Source: Ceratotherium simum simum
Taxonomy: Eukaryota > Chordata > Mammalia > Perissodactyla > Rhinocerotidae
NCBI RefSeq assembly: GCF_000283155.1
Contig: NW_004454197.1
Span: 18,939,559 to 19,003,558, forward strand
Direction of reading: 5' to 3'
DNA: 64,000 nt
The notes beneath the pieces are model-generated. The model did no database searches and was not told where the DNA came from. It worked only from the letters and a program-made list of their open reading frames with translations. Below are positions 34,080 to 45,634 of this stretch, piece by piece (the stretch's first letter is position 1; every line of letters starts with the position of its first letter). A program made the translations under genes and the position numbers.

Positions 34080-34800
34080 CTGGAAAGAAAAAAATATTTA
34101 ATACATTTACAATAAAGAAACATAATATCCTTTATACATTGAATTTTTACAATGAGAAAAACCAAAGCGATCCCCAATAGAAAAATAGGCAGCAAATACG
34201 AGTGAATATTTACAAAAGAACAACAAATACCTGATGAAAGTATGAAAAATATCAACTATTCCCTAATTTTACAAATGCAAATTAAAATAAGCTATTCTGC
34301 CTATCAAATTGACATTATTATAAATTGCACTATTTGGTTTTACCAAAGCAAAAGGGGAAAAGTCACCTTCATATAATCCTACAGAGAGTGTAATCAGATT
34401 GCAAATAAATAATTACTGAGCATCCATTATTAAGTGTCAGACATGAAATGCAAATTGTATTTTTTATCAAAATTTTTACATCATTCATGCCTTTTCTCTC
34501 AGTACTTCTACTGACTGGAATTTGTTCTATGGCATAAAAAGTTGAAAAACTGTAAAGATTAAATTGATAAGCTACCTCATTTTCAAATTAACAAAATATA
34601 ACAAATAACATAAATGTCTAATTGTAGAGAATTAATTAGCCAATTGGGACATTCATACAATGGAATACAATCTAGTCTCTGAAATTATTTTGTAGAAAAA
34701 TGGTTTTCAAACTCTTCTATAGCTTGTTGTTTGTCAAGAGAACAATTTAGAAATAATAAAATAATGAAAAACATGAAATTGTAGCTTGTTTAAGTAAACA
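34080..34800 (+). repeat. Old L1M 3' fragment
   Basis: 'tttacaaatgcaaattaaaataagctattctgcctatcaaattgac', 'tacttctactgactggaatttg' and 'acattcatacaatggaatacaat' fit an L1M late ORF2/3' UTR. It may be the tail of the same copy as 32630-33840 after an internal deletion. Confidence 0.55.
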
Positions 34801-34899
34801 GGTGACAGACAGGGAACTCCATCTGCTAAGACTCAGCTCACTGCATATATGGCTTGAAAATCAGTATTAATGCAAATAATGAATGAAAAATTGTTTTTT

Positions 34900-34992
34900 G
34901 TATATATATATGTGTGTGTGCATATATATATGTACACAGATACATACATACATATATATATATATGTATACAGATACATACATACACATATA
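34900..34992. repeat. Compound TA/TG/ATAC microsatellite
   Basis: (TA)n, (TG)5, then a unit with TGTACACAGATACATACATA at 34931-34950 and its near-copy (one mismatch) at 34965-34984. The reverse-strand frames here are reads through simple repeat. Confidence 0.9.
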
Positions 34993-34998
34993 ATTTTT

Positions 34999-35243
34999 TT
35001 CTTTTTTTTTTGGTGAGGAGAATTAGCCCTGAGATAACATCTGTTGCCAATCCTCCTCTTTCTCCTAAGGAAGATTGGCCCTGGGCTAACATCCGTGCCC
35101 ATCTTCCTCTACCTTATAGAGGACACCACCACAGCATGGCTTGACAAGTGGTGAGTCGGTTCACGCCCGGATCCAAACCTGCAAACCCTGGGCCACCGAA
35201 GCAGAGCGTGCAAACTTAACCGCTATGACACCAGGCCAGCCCC
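34999..35243 (-). mobile_element. ERE SINE (antisense)
   Basis: Poly(T), two tail modules read in reverse (GAGATAACATC..., GGCTAACATCCG), TCCAAACC region B box, and a head ending GGCCAGCCCC. Flanks CACATATAATTTTT at 34985-34998 and 35244-35257 are identical over 14 bp. It inserted at the edge of the compound microsatellite. Confidence 0.95.
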
Positions 35244-35419
35244 CACATATAATTTTTAAAATAAACAAGTTATATCGAGTAAAAACAGGTATTATAACGT
35301 GAGATGTTTTTTAAAATATATATATTAAAATAAACGTGAAAAAGATTAGAAGAGTAAATACTACAACTCCAATAACTTCTACTTGTATTTCTACTTCTAA
35401 TACTATCATTATATGTCTT

Positions 35420-35611
35420 TCTTTTCTTTTTTCCCCCAAAGCCCCAGTAGATAGTTGTATGTCATAGTTGCACATCCTTCTAGTTGCTGTATGTGGGATG
35501 CGGCCTCAGCATGGCCGGAGAAGCGGTGCGTCGGTGCACGCCCGGGATCCGAACCAGGGCCGCCAGCAGCAGAGCGTGCGTACTTAACCGCTAAGCCACG
35601 GGGCTGGCCCC
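35420..35611 (-). mobile_element. ERE SINE, second type (antisense)
   Basis: Reverse-strand reading gives head GGGGCCAGCCCCGTGGCTTAG, B box GGTTCGGATCCCGGG, then the body CAGCAACTAGAAGGATGTGC and ACATACAACTATCTACTGGGG instead of the CATATAAAGTAGAGG body of the other type. Flanks TCATTATATGTCTT (35406-35419 and 35612-35625) are identical over 14 bp. Confidence 0.95.
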
Positions 35612-35625
35612 TCATTATATGTCTT

Positions 35626-36310
35626 GAATCTCAACTTCTCTCTTGAACTCCAGACTACTACATCCAAGTTCAAAGTTAACATGTCCAAAAATAGAACGAT
35701 TTATTTCGCCTGCTTTAGTCCCCTTCCCCAAACTGACTCCTCCCCTAGTTTTCTCATTGTGAGTAAGCAGAACTGTTGTTTTTCTTGACTCTTTTATTTT
35801 TACCTCTCACTACCAGCCTTCAGCCAAGTGCTGCCATCTCTGCCTCCAAATTATATTCCTAATCTGACCTTTTATCTTCCCCACCACTATTTGCACTCTT
35901 GCACTCTAAAATCCATTCCCCATACAGCAGCAAGAGTTATTTTTTTAAAACTATAGATCCAATCATATAGATCCCTTGCTTGAAGTTCACCAATGACTTC
36001 CCACCATCCTTAAAATAAAATCCAAACTCCTTACCACAGTATCAAGAGCTTCCATTATCTGTTCTCTGCCTATACTACTGACCTAAGATCTACTGCTGCC
36101 CACTTTGCCCACTAACCTTAAGGCCCTAGCCTCAACCAGGCCAAAAGTGTCCCCACCCAAGGGTGTTGCCTTCTCAATATTCAGGTCTCTGGTCAGAGAA
36201 GCCATCTGACCACTTCTACATGAGCACTCTCTTCCCAGCCCTCGTCTACCCTACACACTAACACGTCAGAAATTTGCCCTCATTTACAGCCCTATCTGAA
36301 TTCATATTTC
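35626..36310 (+). mobile_element. L2 LINE fragment
   Basis: 'ttaacatgtccaaaaatagaac', 'cttccccaaactgactcctcccc', 'gttcaccaatgacttcccacc', 'ccttaccacagtatcaagagcttcc' and 'ggtcagagaagccatctgacc' follow L2 ORF2 to 3' end order. The ERE at 35420-35611 sits at its left margin. Heavily decayed. Confidence 0.7.
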
Positions 36311-38139
36311 TTGTTTCCTACTGATTTATTGAATGGCAGTGATGTCTAATATAAAATCTAAGCCCTTAACAACTATATTGCTTAAAGATTAACAATACTG
36401 CAGTTACATTTGGGTGTTTTTATTTTCTTCTTTGTGCTTGTCTACATTATCCAAATTTTATATGATTGATAAATATTAATCTTAAAGCCAGGATAACACA
36501 TTCATATGCATAAAACTTAAAATAACAATGGCAAAGCTTAAGGTGCACAGGAAGGGAAGCATTTTCCTTGAGAATGTGATTAAGTCATTCCTTCAGTTGT
36601 GGGCAATTTTTAAGATAATCTTTGAGCGGAAGACAAAATGGGAAATTTAATACATAAGAAGAGAGAATCATATGAAAGAGCTATTAGTATATTTGGAAGA
36701 AACTGGAGAGATTAATCTGACCTCCTAAGCAGAGGCGAGGAAAACCAGGGAGAGAAAAGTGGTTTGACTCTTTTGCTGCTTCGAGTGACTTTCATACTTC
36801 AAACCACAAGAGGGAGGAAGCCAAGAGCACAGTAGGAATTTAACTGAAGATCAACAGTCTATAGCACAAACTCCATTCTCTGTTACTCTGTCAACTGTTT
36901 CCCACTGGAGTAAATAGCATTTTAAGAAAGTAACTAGTAATTAGAGGCAGGGCTTCACGTGGTCTAGTTAAACTTGTTTTAGGTACAGGACTAGGGAGCG
37001 GTTTGGAGAGCTTCATAACAAAGAATTAAGTTAAGACTTTGGCTTATGTATAAAAGAGTTAAGTTGAGTAGGTGTGCTGGAAAGAGCTCTTGGCTTTCTA
37101 ATTCTCCGGAAAGGAATAAATCCCATAGTTACATATCCACATTGTTGTCCTGGTTTTACTTACTGGCTTCTCTGTCAGTAACAAGAATCATAGATTGAGA
37201 AAAAGTGGAAGTTCACTCGATACCATTCTCCTGGGTTCAGTGAGAAAGGGCAGCCAGCAACTTGGTGCCTTCTCCTTGGCCTTACCGTTGGGAGGGTTTA
37301 CTCTGCCCAAAAGGGATGAGAACGAGGTGATAAGAACATTAAAATTTAGTGACTGACTTTTGCAATGAGAATATCAAATGACTGAAAAAATGATGGCACC
37401 TCTTCAGACAGAGCAGGGCACCTGGTACTAACACAGCCTGTCCTGTAATGTTCACCTCTGTAGTAATCCAAAAAAAAGAGGAAAACTTGGGGAATGTTGT
37501 TGAGTAATTTGATACTTTTCTACGTACAACTTTTACCTCACAAGTATGCTGATATAATGGCCATCCACCTCTCTTTTATCTACAGTGTTTGAGCTCCTGA
37601 ACTTGTCCTGGCAATCAATGTACACTTGAAGTAAACTCAAATTCAACAGATAATTGCAGAAGTCTTGAAGAATAAGAATTGATCATTGAAAAATGGCCCA
37701 TTTTCTCTTGCTTTAAGAACAAAGTCCATTCTAGTTAAACAAGGTCTTATTTTCCCCTCCATTCAGGAAGTTTTCCCTCTCTATATAAGCTTAGCGCAGC
37801 TCATATGAGAGTTCAGCTTCACTGGTGGTGGGAATGATCAAGAGTGATGTGCCACTTTGTCATATCAAGCCATTAAATATATTGATGTAGGAATCAATAC
37901 ACTGCAGTATATGAATCTAAGAAGTAATGCAGAGGACCAGCTTCTCAGCACCTCTGGCCACGCTTAATTACCTCAGTTAAACCCAGCGTAACCGAGGATT
38001 TCCATCCATCAAATGGGACTAATTGCAGTTGATACCTGTCTTTCCTAGAGGGATGCCGTCATCATTATTCAGACAGTGTGGGTCAAGAAGCTAAGGATTT
38101 AGTGACGACAGGCCCATTATTGAAAAGTAGTGAAAGACA
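36311..38139. other. Unique sequence, no gene seen
   Basis: About 1.8 kb without a repeat I can name. A stretch near 36720-36900 ('caagagggaggaagccaagagc') might be decayed MIR but is too weak to call. Frames are short. Confidence 0.45.
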
Positions 38140-38285
38140 GTTGAAAGGAGACCAGACTTTGAATGAGATAGACCAGGACTTGACATCCAGCAACTCCACT
38201 TACGAGCCAGTGAAGGTATAAAATCCACTTAGGCTCTCAGAGCTTCAGCTTCCTTACCGGGAAAATTGGGAAAAAATTACCCACC
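38140..38285 (+). repeat. MIR SINE fragment
   Basis: 'gaaaggagaccagactttgaatgagatagacc', 'cagcaactccacttacgagcc', 'aggctctcagagcttcagcttcc' match the sense MIR from its tRNA-like end. Confidence 0.65.
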
Positions 38286-38559
38286 TTGGGCAGGTCCACA
38301 TGCAGACTGTAGCCAATATATCCACGCACTGGCCCACTCAAGATACAAAATAAAGTGAAGTGATTGTTTTATGTATTTTATGGTCACTTACCCTGTAGCA
38401 AGTGCTTCTGTGGAGAAGCCATTTAAAAGGAGATTACAAGCCCCCTTAAAGCTGGGACCCAGAGTTTGTGTTATCATATCATCCACACAAATTCCCCGAA
38501 CAGTGCATTCCACCTAACAGACCGTTCATCCACAGTTGTGAAATGAGTAACTAATAACT
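38286..38559. other. Unique sequence
   Basis: No feature was recognised. Confidence 0.4.
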
Positions 38560-38801
38560 GAGGTCCCACAGCTTCGTATGCCACCTCTAAGCTGCTGACT
38601 CCCAATTCTTCCAGCTCCAACCCCTTCCTGGAGGTCCAGATTCACTTATTCAATGGCCTGCTTGACATTCCCACCTGAACTCCTGATATCTTTTAAGATA
38701 TTCCAAACAGAATTCTTAATTTCTTAAATCTTCCCTATATTCTGTCCCTCACCAGTCTTCCTCTTTCAGCAAATAACATGACAATCCATGTTGTGCTCAA
38801 G
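38560..38801 (+). repeat. L2 LINE fragment
   Basis: 'gctgctgactcccaattcttcc', 'ccttcctggaggtcc', 'caatggcctgcttgacattcccacctg' and 'actcctgatatctttt' match the L2 ORF2 segment that encodes '...adds...' in intact copies, now frameless. Cut at the right by the ERE. Confidence 0.65.
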
Positions 38802-38813
38802 AAAGAAAGGCTT

Positions 38814-39109
38814 GGGCCGGCCCCGTGGCTTAGCGGTTAAGTGCACGCGCTCCACTACTGGCGGCCCGGCTTCGGATCCCAGGCGCACACCAACGCACCG
38901 CTTCTCCGGCCATGCTGAGGCCGCGTCCCACATACAGCAACTAGAAGGATGTGCAACTATGACATACAACTATCTACTGGGGCTTTGGGGGAAAAAAAGG
39001 AAGAAGATTGGCAGTAGATGTTAGCTCAGAGCCGGTCTTCCTCAGCAAAAAGAGGAGGATTAGCATGGATGTTAGCTCAGGGGTTGTTTTCCCCCAAAAA
39101 AAAAAAAAA
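38814..39109 (+). mobile_element. ERE SINE, second type with first-type tail
   Basis: Head GGGCCGGCCCCGTGGCTTAG, body CAGCAACTAGAAGGATGTGC to ACTATCTACTGGGGC, then two tail modules GATGTTAGCTCAGAG.../CTTCCTCA that are otherwise found on the other ERE type. Flanks AAAGAAAGGCTT (38802-38813 and 39110-39121). The composite arrangement is also seen at 41807. Confidence 0.95.
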
Positions 39110-39121
39110 AAAGAAAGGCTT

Positions 39122-40044
39122 TACCAATGTCTAAACTCACTGGGTATTATAGTTTATATTTTCCCATACCCCTTAGAACTCCATATATTATACATATTTT
39201 TAAATTCTTCCAAATCTATATTTGTTCTCGTTTATATTTCCCTAATTAATAGTGAGTTTCGTCTTCTCACTGACCATTTATAAGTCTTCTAGTTCATTCA
39301 AATGCCAGTGTCTGGATCAGACACTGAAACTGTTTCTACATTACCACCTGCACTGACCAAGGACTGACTGAATTTCAGTCTTTATCCTTGAAACATTCTC
39401 TTCAATAGTCTACATTTTAGAAACACCCTGCATTTAGACCCGAATACCTTGCTGTTCCCTGAGTTATTCAAATTGATAACGTTATTTTTCTCACTTACGG
39501 TTCATTTCTTGTTGTTGCTTTGTTTAAGGACACAGGACCGAGAACTACACTTTAAAAATGTCTTCCAGAGCCCATTTTTATGGTACTTTCTCTTTACAGG
39601 TGCTTTCCAATTTTTGAAGCCCTGACAAAGCATTCATTATCCTATAACTTTACCTAGGAATCTTCAGAATTTCAAATCTGGTTACTCTTTATACTTTCTT
39701 GTGATTTCCTTTTTTTTTTTTTTTTGTCCCCAAACTGAGTTTACCTCCTCTCCTGAGCCATCAGCACGCTGGGGAGTCAAAGCATCGCTAGGGAACAGGG
39801 CATCAGAGTGAGTACGTTGTCTTCTTTCAGACAATCACTCAGCAGAAGGTACTTACATGATTCTGTGATATTTAGGGGGTGAAATATGATTTGCTTTTTT
39901 ATTAATTTTTTGAAAAGGCTAATTAAATTCATGCTTGTCAGCCTATGTGGAAACAGAGAGCTTAAATTCTTGCAGGCTCTGTGAGCTCAATAAATGTCCT
40001 CTCAAGAAAAACAAAACAAACAATAAATAATTGCTTATAGGAAC
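39122..40044. other. Unique sequence, no gene seen
   Basis: T-rich run at 39711-39725. No recognisable gene or repeat. Confidence 0.4.
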
Positions 40045-40220
40045 CTCTAGGCTCAGTTCAAATGTTTTTTCATTCATGAAGCCTTTCCTCCGTCTTTCAG
40101 TGAAAGGAAATTTGGATTTTGCCCTCCACTCAATTCCTAGGACCTTCTCCACATGATCATCTGACAGCACTCATATGTAGCTTAATATTTCAGTTAATCA
40201 TGAGTCTTTTCCCTTTCTAG
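40045..40220 (+). repeat. Weak L2 3' fragment
   Basis: 'caggctcagttcaaatg', 'catgaagcctttcctccg' and 'cttttccctttctagtctgtttag' follow the L2 3' end order. Short and decayed. Confidence 0.45.
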
Positions 40221-40354
40221 TCTGTTTAGAAAAGTGAGCTGTTTTTACTTGTATTTTTAACCCTCTTTCCAGAAAACCTAGAAAAATATCTTGCAAAATG
40301 TTAAGTAATTCCATTTTTTACCTTCTTCTATTCTGCACCCCATCTTGCAAATTA

Positions 40355-40860
40355 TATTTAATCAAAATATATTGTGTACCTACTCTGTGCTAGGGATTGT
40401 GCCAGATGCTATGGGGCTAAAAACCTAAATAAGGCATGATTTCTATTTCTTAGGCTCTTTCAGATTAATCATAGAGGCAGAAAATTAAAACATGCTTAAA
40501 ATACTCTGTATGAAGAACTATGACTGGAGTGAACCCAGAGTACTATGGGCGAACAGAGGGGTCCAGCCGTCCAGGTAGCCTACAGGAAGATGGTAGAGAA
40601 ATAAAGGCAACTGGAACTGAATCTTGAAGGATGAGCAGGTGGAGTAACAGAAAAGGGCATGACAAACAAAGGGAGTAGTATTTACAGAGACACAAGAACC
40701 AGCAAAATATTCAGGAAATTTCAAGAAGTTAGAGGTATTAGGAGCACTGAGAGAGCGAGGGAATATGAGGCTGGAGAGGCAGTCAGGGGCTAAATGAGGA
40801 ATGGATTTAAATGCCAGACGACTTTCCCGAGTGTGATGGAGAACCACTGCATTTGTAACC
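40355..40860 (-). mobile_element. L2 LINE, antisense
   Basis: 'tgtgctagggattgtgccagatgctatgggg', 'ggaactgaatcttgaaggatgagcagg', 'ttacagagacacaagaacc', 'aggctggagaggcagtcaggggctaaatgagg' and 'gtgatggagaaccactg' match antisense L2 in order. The reverse-strand frame at 40518-40847 reads L2 in sense (with stops elsewhere) and is a relic, not a gene. Confidence 0.72.
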
Positions 40861-41794
40861 TATCACATGTGTGTCTGTCCTTGAGCCTAGCGTCCTCAGC
40901 TGTGCAATCAGCAATGTGACTCTCAAGTGATGCCCTGATTCTGTACCTTGTGGCCTTCATGCAAATCTTTGCATTGTTAGATTAAACCAAATCATGATTT
41001 TCATAGTTGGCCTTATTGTTCTACATTTTTGTTTTGTTTTGTTTCCCTTCCTCCCAATGTTCAGAAAAAATCAAATTTGAAGCATAGAGAAAACAACCAT
41101 CTTCAACCAAAGACTCATTTTCTTCTTGTTCCTCACTTCTCCCTCAGCATTTGAATACAATTCTTGTCGTGTATTTTCACAGCTTGACCCGAATGAAAAG
41201 CTTGAGTGAGTGAACGAACCCCCATGAGAGATTCCATTTCCAGTGTGCAAACGATCAGGGTGAAAAAAAATCCTCTCATTTTAATCAAGTGAGAGTGGTT
41301 AAAAAAAAAAAGAGTGATCTAATTCCCGCAAAAATAATAAACCACATCTCTCAAGATTTCAAGAACGAGCATTTGCGGCGTTTTGTTCACATGTGAAGAC
41401 AAAGTATATAATCCCAAAGGAATGATCGTGAAACAACGTAAGAGGAGAGCTGATTTGACGATAAATTTGCAGTCTCCATTCACAATTGGCATCAGCTGTA
41501 GTCTCATTAAACTCAACAGTTGGACCATTTAGAGAAGAATATACATCCAATTTCTCCAAACAGATGCACTTTATGAAAAGACTTGAGATTTTAACACCAT
41601 AAACACCTCTCTTAAAGAGCCTCTTTTTTTTTAGTCTTTTAAATACAACACACACAGACCCACAAGCACATGCACACAAATAAGCATGCACAAACCTGCT
41701 TTCACAGACACATACACCATGAAACACCACTTGGAAATCAAGCATGTTCTGTCTAATGGCTTCCACAGACATGTTTACAGGAGACTAAAATTAA
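40861..41794. other. Unique sequence, no gene seen
   Basis: Open frame of 137 codons on the reverse strand (41359-41772) has no recognisable domain and contains a CA-repeat-derived peptide. The 41400-41590 part carries no repeat signature and may be worth a conservation check. Confidence 0.45.
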
Positions 41795-41806
41795 AAACTA
41801 AGGCCA

Positions 41807-42119
41807 CGGGTAGGCCCCATGGCTTAGTGGTTAAGTGCATGCACTCCACTACTGGCGACCCAGGGTTCGGATCCCGGGCGCACAGGGACGTACCATTTCT
41901 CCGGCCATGCTGAGGCCACGTCCCACATACAGCAACTAGAAGGATGTGCAACTATGACATACAACTATCTACTGGGGCTTTGGGGAAAAAAAAAAAAAGG
42001 AGGAGGACTGGCAATAGATGTTAGCTCAGAGCCAGTCTTCCTCAGCAAAAAAGAGGAGAATTAACATGGATGTTAGCTCAGGGCTGATCTTCCTCACAAA
42101 AAAAAAAAAAACAACAAAC
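41807..42119 (+). mobile_element. ERE SINE, second type with first-type tail
   Basis: Same composite order as 38814: head (TAGGCCCCATGGCTTAG), CAGCAACTAGAAGGATGTGC body, ACTATCTACTGGGGC, then two GATGTTAGCTCAG.../CTTCCTCA modules and poly(A). Flanks 41795-41806 and 42120-42131 (AAACTAAGGCCA / AAACCAAGGCCA) match 11 of 12. Confidence 0.95.
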
Positions 42120-42131
42120 AAACCAAGGCCA

Positions 42132-43066
42132 AAATATGTTATTCAAACATTTAGATGACAATTACATTTATAATCATTTTTGAGAAAGTACAAACTAAAC
42201 TCTTTCCTTAACAAAAATTAATTTTCTCAATGGACAAACAGGATAGTAAGTCACTTTCCTTTATGAAAAGACTTAGGAATAAAATGTTAATCTCTAAATA
42301 TAACTGGGTTGCATTTTTATTTCATTTCTGCCTATTTTCCTTACCATGATTCAGTTACCATGCCAGCAAGACAAAACATTCCCCTTGTAGTATATGGAGA
42401 TCAAGTTTTCTAAACCGTCTATGCAAAAGTAGTCTATTGCAACAACAATCATAATGGGGCACAAAGGAGGAGACAGAACTGTATAACCGCACAGGGCTTT
42501 TATCCTAATCACATTCTTTTATGCTCACAGGTTACTAACTAATGTACCATGAGCATGACTTTCTCCTTTGCCCTGAATATCACTTGATAATGCTTGGGTT
42601 GGATTCTTAGAGCACTTGAAACATACTACAAAACTGGAAGACCTATATTCCATCTGGTCCATTTTCTAGAAAATAGACTTCTGTTCAAATTTCCTACCTG
42701 GCAAGGAATTTTCTACACCTCCTTCAGCCTGCAATGTACCTCACTCTCCAGTCACACCACACATAGTCTGCAATAGTATCCATTTCTGCCATTTCATCTA
42801 CTTAGTACTCCTTGCCTCTCTTCTGTTTGGATTCTCCCCATCCTGCCTAGTTAATATTCAATTTCTCCCTGACAGACCTCCCTCCCCTCCTGGACTCGGC
42901 ACTCAACAGATGTGTTGAGTTGGCGCCACTATATTTTAAATGACTTCAGGGTTAATTTATGAATAGCCATATTTTGCAAACCAGATTTCCTTAAACACAA
43001 ACCTCTAACCTGCTATCAGTGTGACGTTGACATGAGGCAAGAGAGTTATAAGAAAAAATATGTGAG
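42132..43066. other. Unique sequence, no gene seen
   Basis: No repeat family or gene motif was recognised in this stretch. Confidence 0.4.
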
Positions 43067-43300
43067 GGGGCCAGCCCAGTGGCGCGCGTTCTGCTGCAGT
43101 GGCCCAGGGTTCGCCGGTTTGGATCCTGGGCGCGTACCAATGCACCACTTGGCAAGCCATGCTGTGGCAGCGTCCCATATAAATTAGAGGAAGATGAGCA
43201 TGGTTGTTAGCCCAGGGCCAGTCTTCCTCAGCAAAAAGAGGAGGATGGCATTGGATGTTAGCTCAGGGCTGGTCGTCTTCACACACACACACACACACAA
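43067..43300 (+). mobile_element. ERE SINE with A-box deletion and (CA)n tail
   Basis: Head GGGGCCAGCCCAGTGGCG joins directly to CGTTCTGCTGCAGTGG. The GGTTAAG segment that normally follows the A box is missing (about 18 bp). B box GGTTTGGATCC is kept. Body CCATATAAATTAGAGG and two tail modules follow, ending in CACACACACACA (43280-43298) instead of a plain poly(A). Confidence 0.9.
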
Positions 43301-44254
43301 AAACTTTGAGATACTGGTTATTTCATTTAACAAGTCAGCAACCTGTTTCTTTGGCTCATTTTGTATTACAGATTGAACAGTCTGTCTGGGATAAGATTTG
43401 TAGCTATTAAATAGCTTTTTATACTTTTAAATGACTGTTTGGTTAAATGCAAAAGCAATACAGTTGAAGAGCAAGGCAGCCATTAGTCAGCTCACTCTTG
43501 AGTCACATTTGGCCTTAAATTTTGACTTGCAATATCCACCATTGTTACTGGATGATAAACTGCAATAAGAAAATATACTTCTCTTCCCTGTAAATGCTGT
43601 CTGTTTTAGATGGGCTTAGCAGGGCTTAATAGTACAACCAAAGATACCCACAGTCAATGTCTGCCGAAGCAAATCACAAGAATGTTGGACAACTTCATAA
43701 GGACCATTAAATCACTGTCATTACTACAGAGGGCTTCCTGCCAGTGTAGTGACAAGGTAGTTTAAAGAAAATTAAGGAATAAATTAAAAATTCATAAGCT
43801 CCATTGTTGCCATTATAACCCCCATGTATAAACTACTATGAACTTCTACAGTTTCTTCTTACAAGATATTAACAATTGATGCTTGCAAATAAATTTACTT
43901 GTATTGCAGCTTTATGCTGATGATCATACCCACATTATTAACAGTCACTAAAAATGTAACAACCTATAAAAGTAATTGGCATCTCAAACATACCAACCTG
44001 ATCTTAAACTCCATGGATCTTCTTCACAACTACTCTGGTAGGTAGACACCATCGGAGCTAACGTTTGAGTGAGGGGACATATTCTGCGAATCCCAAATTC
44101 TGGAATTTCATAGGAAATATCTTTATAGACCTCTTTATGGAAATGTTTACCCAAGTGATATTTATATTATTAACAGGACACTTCACAAAATACAATGGCA
44201 GTATTAAGAGGAGGTGATATTTATGTTAATTAAGGGAAGGAGAACTGGCTTATG
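43301..44254. other. Unique sequence, no gene seen
   Basis: AT-rich, with no repeat or coding signature recognised. Confidence 0.4.
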
Positions 44255-44440
44255 GTTACCAAGTATCTACTAATGCCAGGCACTTCATAGAGGCTCACAT
44301 CATTTGCAAAGACAAACTTTGTTCTATAATTTTTAGATGAGGAAGCTGAGGCTTAGGAATTATGTTACTTGGACCTGCCACCCAGCTGCTAAGGAGTAGA
44401 GCTGATATTGGGATCCAGGTAGATCTGATTTTAAAGATAG
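44255..44440 (-). repeat. MIR SINE (antisense)
   Basis: 'agtatctactaatgccaggcac', 'agatgaggaagctgaggcttagg', 'gttacttggacctgccacccagctgctaaggagtagagctgatat' follow the antisense MIR order. Confidence 0.75.
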
Positions 44441-44569
44441 AGGAGACACAATAAATATTTGTGGAAAAAAATAAATGAAAACTTTGTAAACAATTAATCT
44501 ATTTAAGTCTAAAGCATTAATATTGTTCTTTCTTTCTTTCTCAGAATTCAAAAAGTTAAATTTTGTTTT
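44441..44569. other. Unique sequence
   Basis: Short T-rich run with CTTTCTTTC. No feature. Confidence 0.4.
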
Positions 44570-44585
44570 AAAAAGTTTCACGTCC

Positions 44586-44770
44586 TGGGGCCAGCCCAGT
44601 GGCGCAGCAGTTAAGTTTGCGTGCTCCACTTCAGCGGCCCGGGATTCGCAGGTTCAGATCCTGGGCGCGCACCTATACACCGCTTGTCAAGCCATGCTGT
44701 GGTGGCGTCCCATATAAAGTAGAGGAGGATGGGCATGGATGGTAGCCCAGGGCTAATCTTCCTCACAAAA
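44586..44770 (+). mobile_element. ERE SINE, single tail module
   Basis: Head GGGGCCAGCCCAGTGGCGCA, B box GGTTCAGATCC, CCCATATAAAGTAGAGG, one GATGGTAGCCCAGGG tail module and poly(A). Flanks 44570-44585 and 44771-44786 (AAAAAGTTTCACGTCC / AAAAAGTTTCATGTCC) match 15 of 16, differing by one CpG-type change. Confidence 0.95.
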
Positions 44771-44786
44771 AAAAAGTTTCATGTCC

Positions 44787-45634
44787 AAATTAATAAAGAC
44801 AACTTGAGAATAAGCCTCTAACCCCAGTCACTGTCCTCTCCAGCTCCACAAAAACAGAGATGGGCCACATCTTATGAAAAAAGCAAAGTCTCTACTTCTA
44901 CACTGAGCTATATCATTTCCCCCACATTTCTGTATTTTAAAATATTTTTCTATTGAACAATTATTATCATGTAATTCAGAAAATAATCAATTACTTTTAC
45001 AGTAAAAAAAAATACACATAAATGCGAAGACAGGGGAGCAGCTGAGGTTAGGAGAGAAGACCCAACTACCTTGTTTTCTGTACATTTCCATGCTCTCTAC
45101 CTATCTATATTGAGCTCTATTATTATAAATAGAGGAAATATAAATATTGGAAATAAAATGCATACACTTACACACATATTAAATAAGGCTACATGGTCTT
45201 GAGTCACCAGTCAATATTGTTTCAATTAAATAAATGGCTGTATAACAAACCTGAAACAAACTCACAGCCTGCCTCCACTAAGAAAATGTAGAACATTGCT
45301 CCATTGAACAGCCTGTCTTCCACTGCCTTTGATTATATGCCTCACTCTGCCATCACAAATAAGATATCAAATTAGCAGGTACATGTTAGCATTAAGCCAT
45401 TGTCTCTTTATTATGGTATGTTCATATAATTAGCACTTATACAACAGCCATATGAGAGAGAAGCCTGGGGCCCAATGGAGAGTGCTTTTGGCATTTCCTT
45501 ATGTCTCTTTCATAATTACAGTAATATATGGCACAGTAGACAGATTTGTGATTTTCATCAATATGATAACCGCCTTCTCAAATAGCAGTCTCAGTTCTCT
45601 GCAATACATTATACTTATTTTTTAAAGGTAAATG
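44787..45634. other. Unique sequence, no gene seen
   Basis: No repeat family or gene motif was recognised. Confidence 0.4.

Noticed and set aside
35455..35646. Recurring peptide MYVIVAHPSSCCMWDAASAW, also at 38766-38969 (reverse) and 52921-53109
   Set aside because: It is the antisense translation of the second-type ERE SINE body, so repetition reflects the SINE and not a protein family.
41359..41772. 137-codon reverse frame as a gene
   Set aside because: Part comes from a CA-rich run; no recognisable domain.
12762..44770. ERE tail modules as a CRISPR-like array
   Set aside because: Copies are dispersed SINE tails ending in poly(A) with TSDs in a mammalian genome; no spacer-repeat pattern or cas genes.
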